A stretch of DNA of 62,773 bases, taken from Shimia litoralis. GTDB taxonomy: Bacteria; Pseudomonadota; Alphaproteobacteria; Rhodobacterales; Rhodobacteraceae. The stretch covers positions 63,466-126,238 of the forward strand of contig NZ_SULI01000009.1 of assembly GCF_005518135.1 (NCBI RefSeq), given 5' to 3'. Position numbers and translations under genes: made by a program. The notes below the pieces were generated by a model, which searched no databases, was not told where the DNA came from, and saw only the letters and a program-made list of their open reading frames with translations. Of this stretch, positions 1 to 9,337 are shown in pieces. The stretch's first letter is position 1; each line of letters starts with the position of its first letter.

Positions 1-14
1 CAGCATATCCGCAG

Positions 15-752
15 GTGACATATCCAATGATTGACATGACGGGCAAAACCTACTGGTTGGTGGGCGCAAGCGAGGGCATGGGGCGCGCATTGGCCCACGA
101 GTTGAACGACGCTGGTGCCCGCCTGATCTTGTCCGCGCGAAATCGGGATCGGTTGACCAGCCTGTGTTCTGAACTAAGAAACGCGCAGGCTGTCCCTTTG
201 GATGTGACCGATTTGGAGGCAGTGCGCGATGCGGCACGTCAACTGGGCCACATTGACGGTGTGATTTATAATGCGGGGGCATATGATCCAATGCCGGCCC
301 AAGAGTGGGACAGCGATGCGGCCCTCCAAATGGTGGACGTGAACTTTGTTGGGGCGATGCGCGTTTTGGGAGAGATCGTGCCAAGGTTCGTCCAGCAGGG
401 CTATGGTGATATTACGCTGGTTGGATCTCTAGCAGGATACCACGGCCTGCCAGCTGCAGTCGGATATGGGGCCAGCAAGGCCGCGCTGCTCAGTCTTGCA
501 GAAACCATGCGGTTTGACCTCAGAGAGAGCGGCGTTGTGGTGCGCATCGTCAATCCGGGCTTTATCAAAACGCGTCTGACCGAAAAGAACGATTTCAAGA
601 TGCCGATGCTGATGTCGCCTGAAACAGCTGCCCACCGTGTGTTCAAGGCGATGCGGTCACGCAGGTTTCGCACCGATTTTCCCGCACCGTTTTCATGGGG
701 TATCAGAATTGTTGGGCTCATCCCCGACTGGCTGCTGTATCGCGGCAGTTAG
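15..752 (+). CDS. SDR family oxidoreductase
   Basis: A 245-residue short-chain dehydrogenase/reductase, expected to be a cytosolic NAD(P)-dependent oxidoreductase; the substrate cannot be read from the sequence. Seen: the Rossmann motif VGASEGMG near residue 16, the NAG motif in VIYNAGAY, a Ser in LVGSLAGY and the catalytic YGASK pair near residue 151. The GTG at 15 is used as start; an in-frame ATG at 27 (MIDMTGK) is the alternative. A TGA at 16-18 could be the stop of a gene entering from outside the window, which would make a GTGA overlap. It ends convergent with chrR. Length is normal for the family. Confidence 0.85.
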   Translation: MTYPMIDMTGKTYWLVGASEGMGRALAHELNDAGARLILSARNRDRLTSLCSELRNAQAVPLDVTDLEAVRDAARQLGHIDGVIYNAGAYDPMPAQEWDSDAALQMVDVNFVGAMRVLGEIVPRFVQQGYGDITLVGSLAGYHGLPAAVGYGASKAALLSLAETMRFDLRESGVVVRIVNPGFIKTRLTEKNDFKMPMLMSPETAAHRVFKAMRSRRFRTDFPAPFSWGIRIVGLIPDWLLYRGS

Positions 753-904
753 CGCTTTGAGCAGATGTGGATCGCCATCCCCATGAGAGTAATCACCTTG
801 GTCAAACGCGGATATCTACATGAAGAATGTCACTTAAATAACTGAAAAAATGTCAAATATAGGCGTCCGCCTGTTCAGCATATGCCGAGTGAGGATGCCG
901 GTTT

Positions 905-1540
905 TCAGATTCGGAAAAACGGCTGTAACAGGCGTGGTAAAAGCGCGTTAAAACGCAATGGTGCGTCGGTTGCCGCCAGACATATGCAAGGTGCACCCGC
1001 ACTCGCAACGGGTGTATGTTCCAGATGTTCGTCGCCGATCTCGATATCGCCGACGCCGAAACGGCCTGTTTCATCTTTGAAACTTCCCTGAAGCACCAAA
1101 GTGAGCTCCAATCCACCATGACCATGATCAGGCATGGCCTGTCCCGGTGGGATCGACAGCAAGCGAATGCTGCCCTCATCCCCAGATGATAAAACACACT
1201 GGCGCACGCCCATACCAACAGACTTCCAGCGTGGTGGCGTGCCCTTCAACGCCTCCATGACGGGCGCAGGATACGCACCAAACCGTTTATACACAGGTGC
1301 TGGTGTGAAGGGATCATCCAGCATGTCCAACACATTCGATTTTAAACGATCTGAGACGGTCTTGGTTTCGATGCGGTCCAGCAGAATGCCGCCCACAGCT
1401 TCATGGGCGGCTAATGCGCCGCGACATTCCGCACAGAGAGACACATGGCTGGCCACAACCATCGCGAACGGATGTGCAAGAGTTCCCGCAGCATAAGCTG
1501 CTAGCATGGCATCCGGAATATGGTGGGTGATTGCCGTCAT
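905..1540 (-). CDS. chrR: ChrR-type zinc anti-sigma factor with cupin domain
   Basis: A 211-residue anti-sigma factor of the ChrR family, which holds an RpoE-type sigma factor inactive until singlet oxygen or organic peroxide stress. Seen: an N-terminal zinc-binding anti-sigma motif H-x3-C-x2-C (HVSLCAEC, about residues 32-39), and a C-terminal cupin-like half with His-rich MPDHGHGGLELTLVLQG and EHLEHTP. Family knowledge: in Rhodobacter sphaeroides the N-terminal zinc domain binds RpoE and the cupin domain senses the signal. It starts directly after the sigma gene stop (1541), so the two are almost certainly co-transcribed and coupled. Confidence 0.92.
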   Translation of the reverse strand: MTAITHHIPDAMLAAYAAGTLAHPFAMVVASHVSLCAECRGALAAHEAVGGILLDRIETKTVSDRLKSNVLDMLDDPFTPAPVYKRFGAYPAPVMEALKGTPPRWKSVGMGVRQCVLSSGDEGSIRLLSIPPGQAMPDHGHGGLELTLVLQGSFKDETGRFGVGDIEIGDEHLEHTPVASAGAPCICLAATDAPLRFNALLPRLLQPFFRI

Positions 1541-2098
1541 CTAGCGCAGTCCCTTCAACTCGTGTCTCAAACGTTCCAGCCCCAGCCGGATACGTGATTT
1601 GATGGTTCCAAGTGGCTGGCCGATCTGGCTGCTGATCTCTTGGTGGGTCAGCTCGCCAAGGTATGCTTTTTCTATAATCTCGCGCTGGTTTTCATTGAGA
1701 CGCGCCAAAGCGTGTTTCAATTGTTCCGTTTCTTGGTCCATCGCCAATATCTGAGGTGCATCCGGCTCTGTGGGGGAAACCTCGATCAGAATTTCGGGCA
1801 CGGGGCGCGACTCCTTTCGGACGACATCTATCTGCCTGTTGCGGGCGATCTGATATATCCAAGCGGAAACCTGCGCCCGATGCGGATCAAACAGTGAGGC
1901 CTTGCGCCAAGCCGTCAGCAACACGTCTTGTACGATCTCTTCGGCATGTGCCGTAGAGGTGCCACTACGCATGATGAATCCTTTGAGCCGAGGTGCAAAA
2001 TAGTCAACCAACTTGGCAAACGCTTTGCGATCCTGCCGGTCGCGTACCGCGATCATCCAGACTGTTTGTTCTGAAAGCTCAGGCAAGCGGTTCTTCAC
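1541..2098 (-). CDS. rpoE: ECF sigma factor, RpoE/ChrR group
   Basis: Group IV (ECF) sigma factor. Seen: region 2 (DYFAPRLKGFIMRSG, then AEEIVQDVLLTAWRKA and VSAWIYQIARNRQIDV) and region 4 with a helix-turn-helix (LTHQEISSQIGQPLGTIKSRI). The frame stays open up to 2401, but that extension runs through the tRNA-Asn terminator and is not credible. I chose the GTG at 2098 (about 185 aa) because it lies downstream of the candidate promoter at 2178-2207 and gives a family-like short N-terminus before region 2. ATGs at 2173 and 2170 are alternatives, the latter perhaps leaderless. Partner and inhibitor is the adjacent chrR. Function is sure; the start is not. Confidence 0.85.
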   Translation of the reverse strand: MKNRLPELSEQTVWMIAVRDRQDRKAFAKLVDYFAPRLKGFIMRSGTSTAHAEEIVQDVLLTAWRKASLFDPHRAQVSAWIYQIARNRQIDVVRKESRPVPEILIEVSPTEPDAPQILAMDQETEQLKHALARLNENQREIIEKAYLGELTHQEISSQIGQPLGTIKSRIRLGLERLRHELKGLR

Positions 2099-2177
2099 AC
2101 ACGGCGTCCACTCGCTCGAGCACTTAACCGGGCGGGTCGTTTCTTGGGAGCGTTCCAGCGTTTCTATCATCATACAT

Positions 2178-2207
2178 TGTGTACGATCCGTTTTAAAATT
2201 TGGATCA
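2178..2207 (-). promoter_or_regulatory. candidate autoregulated RpoE-type promoter of rpoE-chrR
   Basis: On the minus strand TGATCC (2207-2202) is followed by an 18-base spacer and TACACA (2183-2178). The RpoE/ChrR-class consensus in R. sphaeroides is TGATCC-N18-TAAGA; the -35 and spacing are exact and the -10 is weaker. Two further sites of this type occur at 28,298 and 31,167. Confidence 0.6.
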
Positions 2208-2358
2208 CCCAAGCCAATTGTTTTTTTCCAAGACGGTAGTGAATCAGTTTTCGGAGTTACAAAGGTCGTAATCACGTTCTGATATGGCAATACGCAGAGC
2301 CAAATAGTGGCGCCTGCCAGGTGAAGACCGCGACTGCTGTATTGGCTTTGGGCAACAG

Positions 2359-2393
2359 AAAAATCCCGCCCGATTTCTCGGAGCGGGATTTTT
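2359..2393 (-). terminator. rho-independent terminator after tRNA-Asn
   Basis: Perfect 11-base inverted arms (AAAAATCCCGC at 2359-2369 and its complement at 2383-2393) around a 13-base loop, ending in a T-run when read on the minus strand. It lies about 30 bases downstream of the minus-strand tRNA-Asn gene. Confidence 0.8.
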
Positions 2394-2421
2394 ATTTTCA
2401 ATCAATACCTTGCGGTGTGAT

Positions 2422-2496
2422 TGGCTCCGGCGGTAGGGATCGAACCTACGACCAATTGATTAACAGTCAACTGCTCTACCGCTGAGCTACGCCGGA
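2422..2496 (-). tRNA. tRNA-Asn (GTT)
   Basis: Full cloverleaf on the minus strand: acceptor TCCGGCG pairing with the 3' strand, D-arm GCTCAGCGGTAGAGC, anticodon loop CTGTTAATC with GTT anticodon, T-arm GGTTCGATCC, and an encoded CCA (2422-2424). Confidence 0.96.
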
Positions 2497-2575
2497 ATAT
2501 GTGGCAGGATATAGCGGTGGTTTTTTGGGACGTCCAGAGGCTTTTGTCACATTTTTTTAGTTTTTCGCATTTTTT

Positions 2576-3490
2576 TCAGATGCGCTCGAAAATTGCTTCG
2601 GATTCCAGCTCGTTTTGAGGGCGCACTTTGTTTTTCCCCAATAAATCAATCAGATGCGCAAAGACGTTCCGTGTTGCGGCACCCATGAGGGCCGTTGGCG
2701 TTTCTGTGTATATTTGTCGAGCGATATCATAGGCGCGTGCTGGCCCCTTGTTTAATGTGTCAAGAATTTCACGCTCGCGGCCCAGACGATGCTGCACCAG
2801 CCAATCAAGCCGTTCGGCGGGGGCCGTAATCGGCGCGCCGTGCCCGGCGTGAAAGACCCGCCATGTTTTTTGGCGCAAGCGTTCACATGATGACATAAAG
2901 TCTGTCAAATCCCCATCGGGGGGCGATACCAGTGAACTGGCCCACCCCATGACGTGATCTCCGGTAAAGCACACATCACCCCAACCAAACGCAATGTGGT
3001 TCCCAAAATGGCCGGGTGTGCGAATGGTTGTCAGGTCCCAACCGTCGCCATGAATCACTTGGCGGTCCTCAAGACAGACATCAGGCACAAAGCTGCTGTC
3101 GATTCCTTCTCCGCCGCCCGCAAGCCCTTTCGCGGCCAATTCGATCATGATGTCGCTGCGTCCGGCAAAGGCATCGCCAAATGCCCAAATCTTGGCCCCA
3201 GTCTGTTGCGACAAACGCGCGGCAAGGGGCGAATGGTCCAAATGGGCATGGGTGACCAAAATATGGGTGATGGATTGATCCGGTGCCACGGCAGCCAGAA
3301 TCGCCGCGAGATGTGCGTCATCGTCTGGACCGGGATCGATAACCGCGAGCCCACCTGTGCCCAACAGATACGTGTTGGTGCCGCGAAAGGTCATCGGTGA
3401 CGGATTCGGAGCCACAAGCCTGCGCAAGCCGGGCTCGAGCTGTTCCGGGACTCCGATGACGGGGTCAAATTGCAGGATTTCGGGGTCCAT
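2576..3490 (-). CDS. MBL-fold metallo-hydrolase (LACTB2-like)
   Basis: A 304-residue metallo-beta-lactamase-fold hydrolase. Seen: the metal-binding motif THAHLDHS (about residues 81-88), a downstream His in TPGHFGNH and the Asp in FTGDHVMGW, then the C-terminal His in FHAGHG, followed by a winged-helix-like tail (DTLNKGPARAYDIARQIY), an arrangement typical of the LACTB2/ribonuclease-like branch. Substrate not determinable; hydrolysis of an ester, thioester or phosphodiester is possible. It is transcribed divergently from the sensor kinase with only 40 bases between start codons. Confidence 0.85.
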   Translation of the reverse strand: MDPEILQFDPVIGVPEQLEPGLRRLVAPNPSPMTFRGTNTYLLGTGGLAVIDPGPDDDAHLAAILAAVAPDQSITHILVTHAHLDHSPLAARLSQQTGAKIWAFGDAFAGRSDIMIELAAKGLAGGGEGIDSSFVPDVCLEDRQVIHGDGWDLTTIRTPGHFGNHIAFGWGDVCFTGDHVMGWASSLVSPPDGDLTDFMSSCERLRQKTWRVFHAGHGAPITAPAERLDWLVQHRLGREREILDTLNKGPARAYDIARQIYTETPTALMGAATRNVFAHLIDLLGKNKVRPQNELESEAIFERI

Positions 3491-3530
3491 GGGCTTTCCT
3501 TCCGCTAACTCTCAAGGCATTGTTTAGCCC

Positions 3531-4844
3531 ATGTTCTTTCAATGGCTCAAATGGTATATGCCGCGCAGCCTGTATGGTCGCGCAGCCCTTATCCTTATTC
3601 TTCCTGTCATCACGCTTCAGCTTGTGGTGTCCGTCGCCTTTATCCAAAGGCATTTTGAGGGCGTGACCGAGCAAATGACCCAAACGGTTTCTCGTGAAAT
3701 GGTGTTGTTGATCGACATCTACGAAGATCAAATTGGTCCTGAAACTCTGGGGCTGTCACAAGGAGACCTGTTGGACCGGTTGGGATATACATTGTCTTTC
3801 CCCGATGCCGCGATGCCCGACGATCAGATTCGCTGGTATGATTTTTCCGGTTTCGTGGTGTCGCGCACACTTAAGACCTTTGTGCCACAGGTTGTCTCGG
3901 TAGACTTACCCGACAGCCGTCAGGTCACAGTTCATATCGACACGACGCGTGGTCCGGTCGCTCTGGAATTGGATCGGTATCGCCTGTCAGCATCAAACCC
4001 GCACCAATTGCTGGTCAGTATGGTGTTTTTCGGCGGATTGATGACGCTGATTGCCTATTTCTATCTGAGAAATCAACTTCGGCCCATCACACGTCTTGCG
4101 GCGGCAGCCGAGGCCTTTGGTCGGGGACGACATGTGCCGTATTCCCCTGGGGGTGCCATCGAGGTGCGTGCAGCCGGAAGCGCCTTTTTGGACATGCGGG
4201 CCCGTATTGAGCGCCAGATCGAACAGCGAACGATGATGCTTTCTGGGGTAAGCCATGATTTGCGCACGCCGTTGACGCGGCTCAAACTGGGTTTATCTTT
4301 GCTGGATAGTGAAGACAGCGCGCCGCTTGAACGCGACGTCGAAGATATGCAGCGCTTGCTTGATGAGTTTCTGAGCTTTGCCAAAGGGGCCGCCGAGGGG
4401 GAACCGGAAAAGGTTCAACCCTATGATTTTGTGGCACAGATCGTGCAAGACAGTGCGCGCGGCGGCAAAGATGTGACCCTTGCGCCGCAAGATGGCAACG
4501 ACGAGGTGGCCTTGCATTTGGTTGGGATGCGGCGGGCCCTAGAAAACCTGATTGGAAATGCGGTGCGATACGGCACCAAAGCGCGCGTTTCTGTGCGGCG
4601 CACGGACAAATCCCTTCGTATTCGGATCGAGGATGATGGACCGGGCATTCAGGCGGATGTCCGTGATGAGGCGCTCAAGCCGTTTGTGCGTTTGGATCCG
4701 GCACGCAACCAAAACAAAGGGACAGGCGTCGGGTTGGGGTTATCCATTGCGGCGGATGTTGCGCGCGCCCATGGCGGAGTCTTGCGATTGGGGGAAAGCG
4801 AGGACTTGGGCGGACTGTGCGCGGATATCGTCATTGCGTGTTAA
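3531..4844 (+). CDS. membrane sensor histidine kinase (EnvZ-like)
   Basis: A 437-residue two-component sensor kinase. Seen in order: a first membrane segment (AALILILPVITLQLVVSVAFI), a periplasmic sensor part of about 120 residues, a second membrane segment (LLVSMVFFGGLMTLIAYFYL), a HAMP linker (LRPITRLAAAAEAFGRG), the H-box SGVSHDLRTPLTRL with the phosphorylated His near residue 242, the N-box ENLIGNAVRYG, and G-boxes EDDGPGI and GTGVGLGL. No response regulator gene is adjacent in the window, so the partner is encoded elsewhere. The start ATG at 3531 directly precedes the short cytoplasmic leader and first membrane helix. Confidence 0.9.
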   Translation: MFFQWLKWYMPRSLYGRAALILILPVITLQLVVSVAFIQRHFEGVTEQMTQTVSREMVLLIDIYEDQIGPETLGLSQGDLLDRLGYTLSFPDAAMPDDQIRWYDFSGFVVSRTLKTFVPQVVSVDLPDSRQVTVHIDTTRGPVALELDRYRLSASNPHQLLVSMVFFGGLMTLIAYFYLRNQLRPITRLAAAAEAFGRGRHVPYSPGGAIEVRAAGSAFLDMRARIERQIEQRTMMLSGVSHDLRTPLTRLKLGLSLLDSEDSAPLERDVEDMQRLLDEFLSFAKGAAEGEPEKVQPYDFVAQIVQDSARGGKDVTLAPQDGNDEVALHLVGMRRALENLIGNAVRYGTKARVSVRRTDKSLRIRIEDDGPGIQADVRDEALKPFVRLDPARNQNKGTGVGLGLSIAADVARAHGGVLRLGESEDLGGLCADIVIAC

Positions 4845-4921
4845 GCTGCGCGCATGCGCCTTGGAAGAGCGCGATCTACCGCTGTGATACGTGAAATGTT
4901 TTCAAAGAGTTGTGTAATTCC

Positions 4922-4995
4922 TAGGGGATGAGGGACTTGAACCCCCAGCCAAAGCGTTATGAGCGCTCTGCTCTAACCAATTGAGCTAATCCCCC
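4922..4995 (-). tRNA. CAT-anticodon tRNA (tRNA-Met, possibly tRNA-Ile2)
   Basis: Minus-strand cloverleaf: acceptor GGGGGAT with 3' ATCCCCT, D-arm AGCTCAATTGGTTAGAGC, anticodon loop CTCATAA flanked by GAGCG/CGCTT, T-arm GGGGGTTCAAGTCCCTC. No encoded CCA. The anticodon stem lacks the GGG/CCC pairs of initiator tRNA. Whether C34 is lysidine-modified (Ile2) cannot be decided from sequence alone. Confidence 0.9.
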
Positions 4996-5171
4996 AGGAA
5001 TACCCGATCCCTACATCAAGTTTTCAGCGACGCCAAGTACCGTCCGACATCAAATTTATCCTGTGCATCGCAAAATTATCCGGTGCCACAATCCAAGCCC
5101 GCGTCACGGCAGACCGTTGCCTCCTGAGCCGGTTTGGGCTAGTGCCTGCGCAAAGCTTGATGGAGACGGTT

Positions 5172-6218
5172 ATGAGCGACGGCAAAAACGGCATTACCTA
5201 TGCAGATGCGGGCGTAGACATTGATGCAGGCAATGCACTGGTAGACAGAATTAAACCAGCGGCAAAGCGCACAGCACGATCAGGTGTGATGGCTGGCCTT
5301 GGCGGGTTTGGGGCCTTGTTTGATCTGAAAGATGCTGGCTATGTCGATCCGATCCTTGTGGCCGCGACAGATGGCGTGGGAACCAAGCTTCGGATTGCGA
5401 TTGATACAGGCAACGTCGATGGCGTGGGCATTGATCTTGTGGCGATGTGTGTGAATGACCTTGTCTGCCAAGGCGCTGAACCGCTGTTTTTCCTCGACTA
5501 CTTCGCAACTGGCAAACTCGAGACAGAGCAGGCCGCACGCATCATCGAGGGCATTGCCGCAGGGTGTTATCAATCTGGCTGTGCGTTGATTGGTGGTGAA
5601 ACGGCTGAAATGCCCGGCATGTACGAAGCTGGCGATTTCGATTTGGCCGGATTTGCTGTGGGTGCCATGGAACGCGGGGCAGATTTGCCCGCTGGCGTCG
5701 CCGAAGGTGACATTCTTTTGGGGCTTGCATCGAATGGTGTGCATTCGAACGGATACAGCCTTGTGCGCAAGCTGGTCGAGGTGTCCGGCCTTAAGTGGGA
5801 CGATGCATGTCCTTGGGGGGACGACACCTTGGGGGCTGCGCTGCTTGCGCCGACGCGTCTGTATGTCAAACAAGCCTTGGCCGCTGTGCGGGCAGGGGGC
5901 GTGCACGCGCTGGCTCATATCACCGGTGGTGGCCTGACAGAAAACTTGCCGCGGGTTCTGCCCGACGATCTTGGGGCTGATATCGATCTGGATGCGTGGC
6001 CATTGCTGCCAGTGTTCCAATGGTTGGCCCAAACCGGCGGAATGGATCAGGCAGAGATGCTCAAGACATTCAACTGTGGACTTGGCATGATCTTGTCAGT
6101 GTCCCCAGACGAAGTCGACGCACTGGAAACGCTTTTGCAGACCCAAGGTGAATCTGTGTATCGCATTGGCTCTGTTACCAAGGGCGCTGGTGTACGTTAT
6201 ACCGGACGTCTCCTGTGA
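5172..6218 (+). CDS. purM: phosphoribosylformylglycinamidine cyclo-ligase
   Basis: AIR synthetase, the fifth step of de novo purine synthesis: it converts FGAM and ATP to aminoimidazole ribotide. Seen: the N-terminal [14 protein letters not shown], the glycine-rich [16 protein letters not shown], the ATP/Mg motif [23 protein letters not shown], and the C-terminal [17 protein letters not shown]. About 348 residues, as usual. The start is set at the ATG at 5172 because GGAG lies 8 bases upstream and the protein then begins [14 protein letters not shown]; the frame is open to 5142. The stop overlaps the purN start by 4 bases (GTGA), so the two are coupled. Confidence 0.97.
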   Translation: MSDGKNGITYADAGVDIDAGNALVDRIKPAAKRTARSGVMAGLGGFGALFDLKDAGYVDPILVAATDGVGTKLRIAIDTGNVDGVGIDLVAMCVNDLVCQGAEPLFFLDYFATGKLETEQAARIIEGIAAGCYQSGCALIGGETAEMPGMYEAGDFDLAGFAVGAMERGADLPAGVAEGDILLGLASNGVHSNGYSLVRKLVEVSGLKWDDACPWGDDTLGAALLAPTRLYVKQALAAVRAGGVHALAHITGGGLTENLPRVLPDDLGADIDLDAWPLLPVFQWLAQTGGMDQAEMLKTFNCGLGMILSVSPDEVDALETLLQTQGESVYRIGSVTKGAGVRYTGRLL

Positions 6219-6805
6219 CCAAACGCGTCGCGATTTTTATTTCCGGAGGCGGGTCAAATATGGTCCGCCTTTTGGAAGACATGGTTGGCGACCATCCTGC
6301 CCGTGCCGTTTTGGTTCTGGCGAATGATGCCAATGCAGGTGGTCTGAAAAAGGCTGCTGATCTGGGTATTGAAACGGCTGTGGTGGATCATCGCCCGTTC
6401 AACGGGGATCGCGCGGCGTTTGAAGCCGCCCTTCAGGCCAAGCTTGATACAGTCGATCCTGACATCCTGTGTCTGGCCGGATTTATGCGCGTCTTGACCG
6501 AAGGGTTCGTTGCCCCGTGGGAAGGGCGTATGCTCAATATTCACCCGTCTCTGTTGCCTAAATACAAAGGGCTCCATACCCACGCACGCGCGCTTGCGGC
6601 GGGGGATTCAGAACACGGCTGTACCGTGCATCTGGTGACGCCTGCACTTGATGACGGGCCAATTTTGGGACAAGCCAAAGTCGCGGTCCAAAGCGACGAC
6701 ACGCCCGAAACCCTTGCCGCGCGTGTACTGACCAAAGAACACCTGCTTTACCCCGCAGTGCTGCGCCGTTTTGCGGCTGGTGACCCCACGCCTGTGATGC
6801 TCTGA
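6215..6805 (+). CDS. purN: phosphoribosylglycinamide formyltransferase
   Basis: GAR transformylase, transferring a formyl group from 10-formyl-THF to GAR in purine synthesis. Seen: the N-terminal phosphate loop ISGGGSNM, the folate-site segment LAGFMRVL, the catalytic [12 protein letters not shown] (Asn and His) and the Asp in [10 protein letters not shown]. 196 residues, the usual length. It starts with GTG inside the purM stop (GTGA overlap), a classic translationally coupled purMN pair. Confidence 0.97.
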   Translation: MTKRVAIFISGGGSNMVRLLEDMVGDHPARAVLVLANDANAGGLKKAADLGIETAVVDHRPFNGDRAAFEAALQAKLDTVDPDILCLAGFMRVLTEGFVAPWEGRMLNIHPSLLPKYKGLHTHARALAAGDSEHGCTVHLVTPALDDGPILGQAKVAVQSDDTPETLAARVLTKEHLLYPAVLRRFAAGDPTPVML

Positions 6806-6897
6806 AGCCCTTGTGCCCTGGGTTGTTTGCAATTCCGCAAAATTCACCGTAAGTCTGTGGAAAGGGCACCATAAAAACGAATGAAGAAACCCGACGA

Positions 6898-8055
6898 ATG
6901 AAAACACTTACCACGACTGAGGACCTCGCGCAGTTTTGCGAAATGGCGCGCACCAAACCTTATGTCACGATCGACACTGAATTCCTGCGCGAGCGTACAT
7001 ATTATTCAAAACTCTGCCTGATTCAGATGGCCGTTCCTGATCATGACGGCGACGACGCTGTTTTGGTCGATCCGTTGGTCGATGATCTATCGCTGGAACC
7101 TCTGTACGAGTTGTTCCGTGATACATCGGTGGTCAAAGTGTTTCACGCAGCACGGCAAGACCTTGAGATTTTCTTTGTCGAAGCTGGCGTGTTTCCTGAT
7201 CCGTTGTTTGATACGCAAGTGGCCGCAATGGTCTGCGGATTTGGCGAACAGGCCGGGTATGAAACGCTGGTGCGTAAGATCGCAAAGCAAGGCATTGATA
7301 AAACAAGCCGTTTTACCGATTGGTCACGCCGTCCTTTGACCGACGCCCAACAAAAATATGCCATCGAAGATGTCACGCATTTGCGCAAAGTGTACGAATT
7401 CCTTGCTGCCAAGCTTGATGAAACTGATCGCGAGCATTGGGTGCAGGAAGAGCTGCGTATTCTGACGCATCCGGGCACCTATGTGATCCAGCCTGAAGAT
7501 GCCTGGAAACGTGTGAAAATTCGGACGACGACGCCCAAGTTTTTGGCAATCGTGCGCGAATTGGCCCGTTTCCGCGAGGGATATGCCCAAAGCCGGAACG
7601 TGCCGCGCAATCGTGTGTTCAAAGATGATGCGCTGGTCGAACTGGCATCAACCAAGCCTAAGACCATGCAGGATCTTGGCCGATCCCGTTTGTTGTTGCG
7701 CGAGGCACGCAAAGGGGAAATCGCTGACGGTATTCTGGCAGCTGTGGCAACTGGGCTTGCGTGCAAACCCGATGACATGCCAAAAGCCGATCGCACGCGC
7801 GAAAAGCTTCAGGTCAATCCAGCGCTCGCGGATCTTCTGCGTGTTCTGCTCAAGGCCAAGACAGAAAGCTCTGGCGTGGCACCAAAGTTGATCGCGCCAG
7901 CGGCTGATCTTGATGCCATCGCCGCAGGAGAGCGTGACGTTCCGGCCCTGACTGGGTGGCGTCAAGAAGTGTTTGGGGCCGATGCCCTGCGGCTTTGCGA
8001 TGGTGAAATCGCGCTGGCCGCCAAGGGCAACTCGGTAAAAATCGTCAATCTGTAG
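6898..8055 (+). CDS. rnd: ribonuclease D
   Basis: A 385-residue 3'-to-5' exoribonuclease of the DEDD family, active in tRNA and stable-RNA 3' maturation. Seen: exo motif I TIDTEFLRERTYY, motif II in VFHAARQDLEIF, motif III region YAIEDVTHLRKVYEFL (DEDDy Tyr/Asp), and an HRDC domain around residues 210-290 (ELARFREGYAQSRNVPRNRVFKDD begins it). Length is typical. An 92-base gap separates it from purN, so it may have its own promoter. Confidence 0.95.
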   Translation: MKTLTTTEDLAQFCEMARTKPYVTIDTEFLRERTYYSKLCLIQMAVPDHDGDDAVLVDPLVDDLSLEPLYELFRDTSVVKVFHAARQDLEIFFVEAGVFPDPLFDTQVAAMVCGFGEQAGYETLVRKIAKQGIDKTSRFTDWSRRPLTDAQQKYAIEDVTHLRKVYEFLAAKLDETDREHWVQEELRILTHPGTYVIQPEDAWKRVKIRTTTPKFLAIVRELARFREGYAQSRNVPRNRVFKDDALVELASTKPKTMQDLGRSRLLLREARKGEIADGILAAVATGLACKPDDMPKADRTREKLQVNPALADLLRVLLKAKTESSGVAPKLIAPAADLDAIAAGERDVPALTGWRQEVFGADALRLCDGEIALAAKGNSVKIVNL

Positions 8056-8058
8056 CGA

Positions 8059-8553
8059 TTAGCGTCTGACTTGGCGGGCATTGTTGGCCGCCACGATCTT
8101 GATGGTGCTAATGCCCGCAAGTTGTTGTTCAGTCAGGCTGTGCGCCACGTGAATTTCGCGCGATTGTTCTGTGCCAACACCCGGGGCAGGGCGCGGATGA
8201 ATCGCAAGCAGGTTATAGACAAGCACGCCTTTGGTGTTTTGTCCCTCGGACGGAGGCTGAAGCTTGACCGTGTGCACACCCTGAACCGCAGCGACGCCAG
8301 CCACGCGAATGATGGCACCCCCAGCGGTTTTTTCGATTTTTACATCGGTGACTTTGTAAACAGGAAGCCCGCCATAGACGGCCTCTGGGCGGGTAACCAA
8401 CTGACTTTTCTCTGGGATAAGAGGGTTGATTTCACCCTCGGGCACAGCAATTTCTTCGCTATCACCAAACCAGTTCACGGGATTCCACCGTGATTGGCAT
8501 GCACCAAGTGCCATTGTGACGACGAGCAGAACCCCAAGCGTGTGTTTCATCAA
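8059..8553 (-). CDS. small outer-membrane-type lipoprotein, unknown role
   Basis: A 164-residue protein with a lipoprotein signal: positively charged MMKH, hydrophobic TLGVLLVVTMA and the lipobox LGAC with the modified Cys at about residue 19, followed by QSRWNPVNWFGDSEEI. The mature part resembles conserved alphaproteobacterial lipoproteins of unknown function found beside rnd or sufE; I recognise no enzyme motif. It converges with rnd (3 bases apart) and is divergent from the SufE-like gene. Confidence 0.8.
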   Translation of the reverse strand: MMKHTLGVLLVVTMALGACQSRWNPVNWFGDSEEIAVPEGEINPLIPEKSQLVTRPEAVYGGLPVYKVTDVKIEKTAGGAIIRVAGVAAVQGVHTVKLQPPSEGQNTKGVLVYNLLAIHPRPAPGVGTEQSREIHVAHSLTEQQLAGISTIKIVAANNARQVRR

Positions 8554-8676
8554 TCTGACCTTCTGTATCTTTCCTCTTGAATTAGCCTATTGGCGCGCTG
8601 TTGAAAAGCTTGAAGGCAAGGGCTGGACCTTTGGGCCATCGCCGCCTAGGTGAATAAAAAAGGAAAGGGCACAGGT

Positions 8677-9084
8677 ATGGCCACTGAGGCATTTGAAGAA
8701 ATCGTCGAAGATTTCGAGTTCATTGAAGATTGGGAAGACCGGTATCGCCACGTGATTGATTTGGGCAAGGCGATGGATCCTCTGGATGATGCTCTGAAGG
8801 TGCCTTCAACCAAGGTCGATGGCTGTGCATCCCAAGTTTGGCTGCATCCGCGTATCGAAGCCGGCCTATTCTCGTTTGATGGTGATAGCGATGCCATGAT
8901 TGTGCGCGGTCTGATTGCCGTCCTAAGGTGCCTGTATAACGGCGTGCCTGTTCACGACGTCACAGCGATTGATGCACGTGCTGAACTCGAGCGTCTGGGG
9001 CTGAATGAACATCTGTCAGCACAGCGCTCAAACGGAGTGCGTGCCATGATCGAGCGGGTGCGTCTGGTGGCAAGCGAAGCCTGA
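8677..9084 (+). CDS. sufE: SufE-family cysteine desulfuration protein
   Basis: A 135-residue SufE-like protein. In the family it accepts persulfide sulfur from the cysteine desulfurase SufS and passes it to Fe-S assembly. Seen: the N-terminal FEFIEDWEDRYRHVIDLGK and the active-site loop VDGCASQVWL with the acceptor Cys near residue 50, plus RGLIAVLRCLYNG. The start at the ATG at 8677 follows an AAGGAAAGGG ribosome site; an upstream GTG at 8650 would add nine residues rich in Lys/Gly. No other suf gene is adjacent. Confidence 0.9.
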   Translation: MATEAFEEIVEDFEFIEDWEDRYRHVIDLGKAMDPLDDALKVPSTKVDGCASQVWLHPRIEAGLFSFDGDSDAMIVRGLIAVLRCLYNGVPVHDVTAIDARAELERLGLNEHLSAQRSNGVRAMIERVRLVASEA

Positions 9085-9106
9085 GGTTTCCGATCTCCTT
9101 GGTTCC

Positions 9107-9337
9107 TCAAGACGAGTCCTTGAGGGCCATGTAATATCTCAGAACATACAATCGAATGGCGGTTGCCAGTCCGGTTTCCAGATCGCGATTTGCATCAACT
9201 TCTGCTGCTAATACGTTGATTGGGATGGATCTTTCATTCGCTATGTGGCGAAATGCGATCCAGAAATCGTCTTCAAGAGACACGCTCGTGCGGTGCCCCT
9301 TAAGTGTCAAAGAGCGTTTAACTGGGCGCGCACTCAT
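9107..9337 (-). CDS. ribbon-helix-helix domain protein
   Basis: A 76-residue protein with a ribbon-helix-helix fold of the type seen in short alphaproteobacterial proteins: RSLTLKGHRTSVSLEDDFWIAFRHIA is the beta strand plus first helix. It may bind DNA, but no target is visible. The start ATG overlaps the stop of the DUF4169 gene by 4 bases (ATGA), which itself overlaps fumC, so all three are expected on one mRNA with coupled translation. Confidence 0.8.
   Translation of the reverse strand: MSARPVKRSLTLKGHRTSVSLEDDFWIAFRHIANERSIPINVLAAEVDANRDLETGLATAIRLYVLRYYMALKDSS

Noticed and set aside
2099-2401. N-terminal extension of the sigma factor up to 2401
   Set aside because: It crosses the tRNA-Asn terminator and the candidate promoter; no homology to sigma factors.
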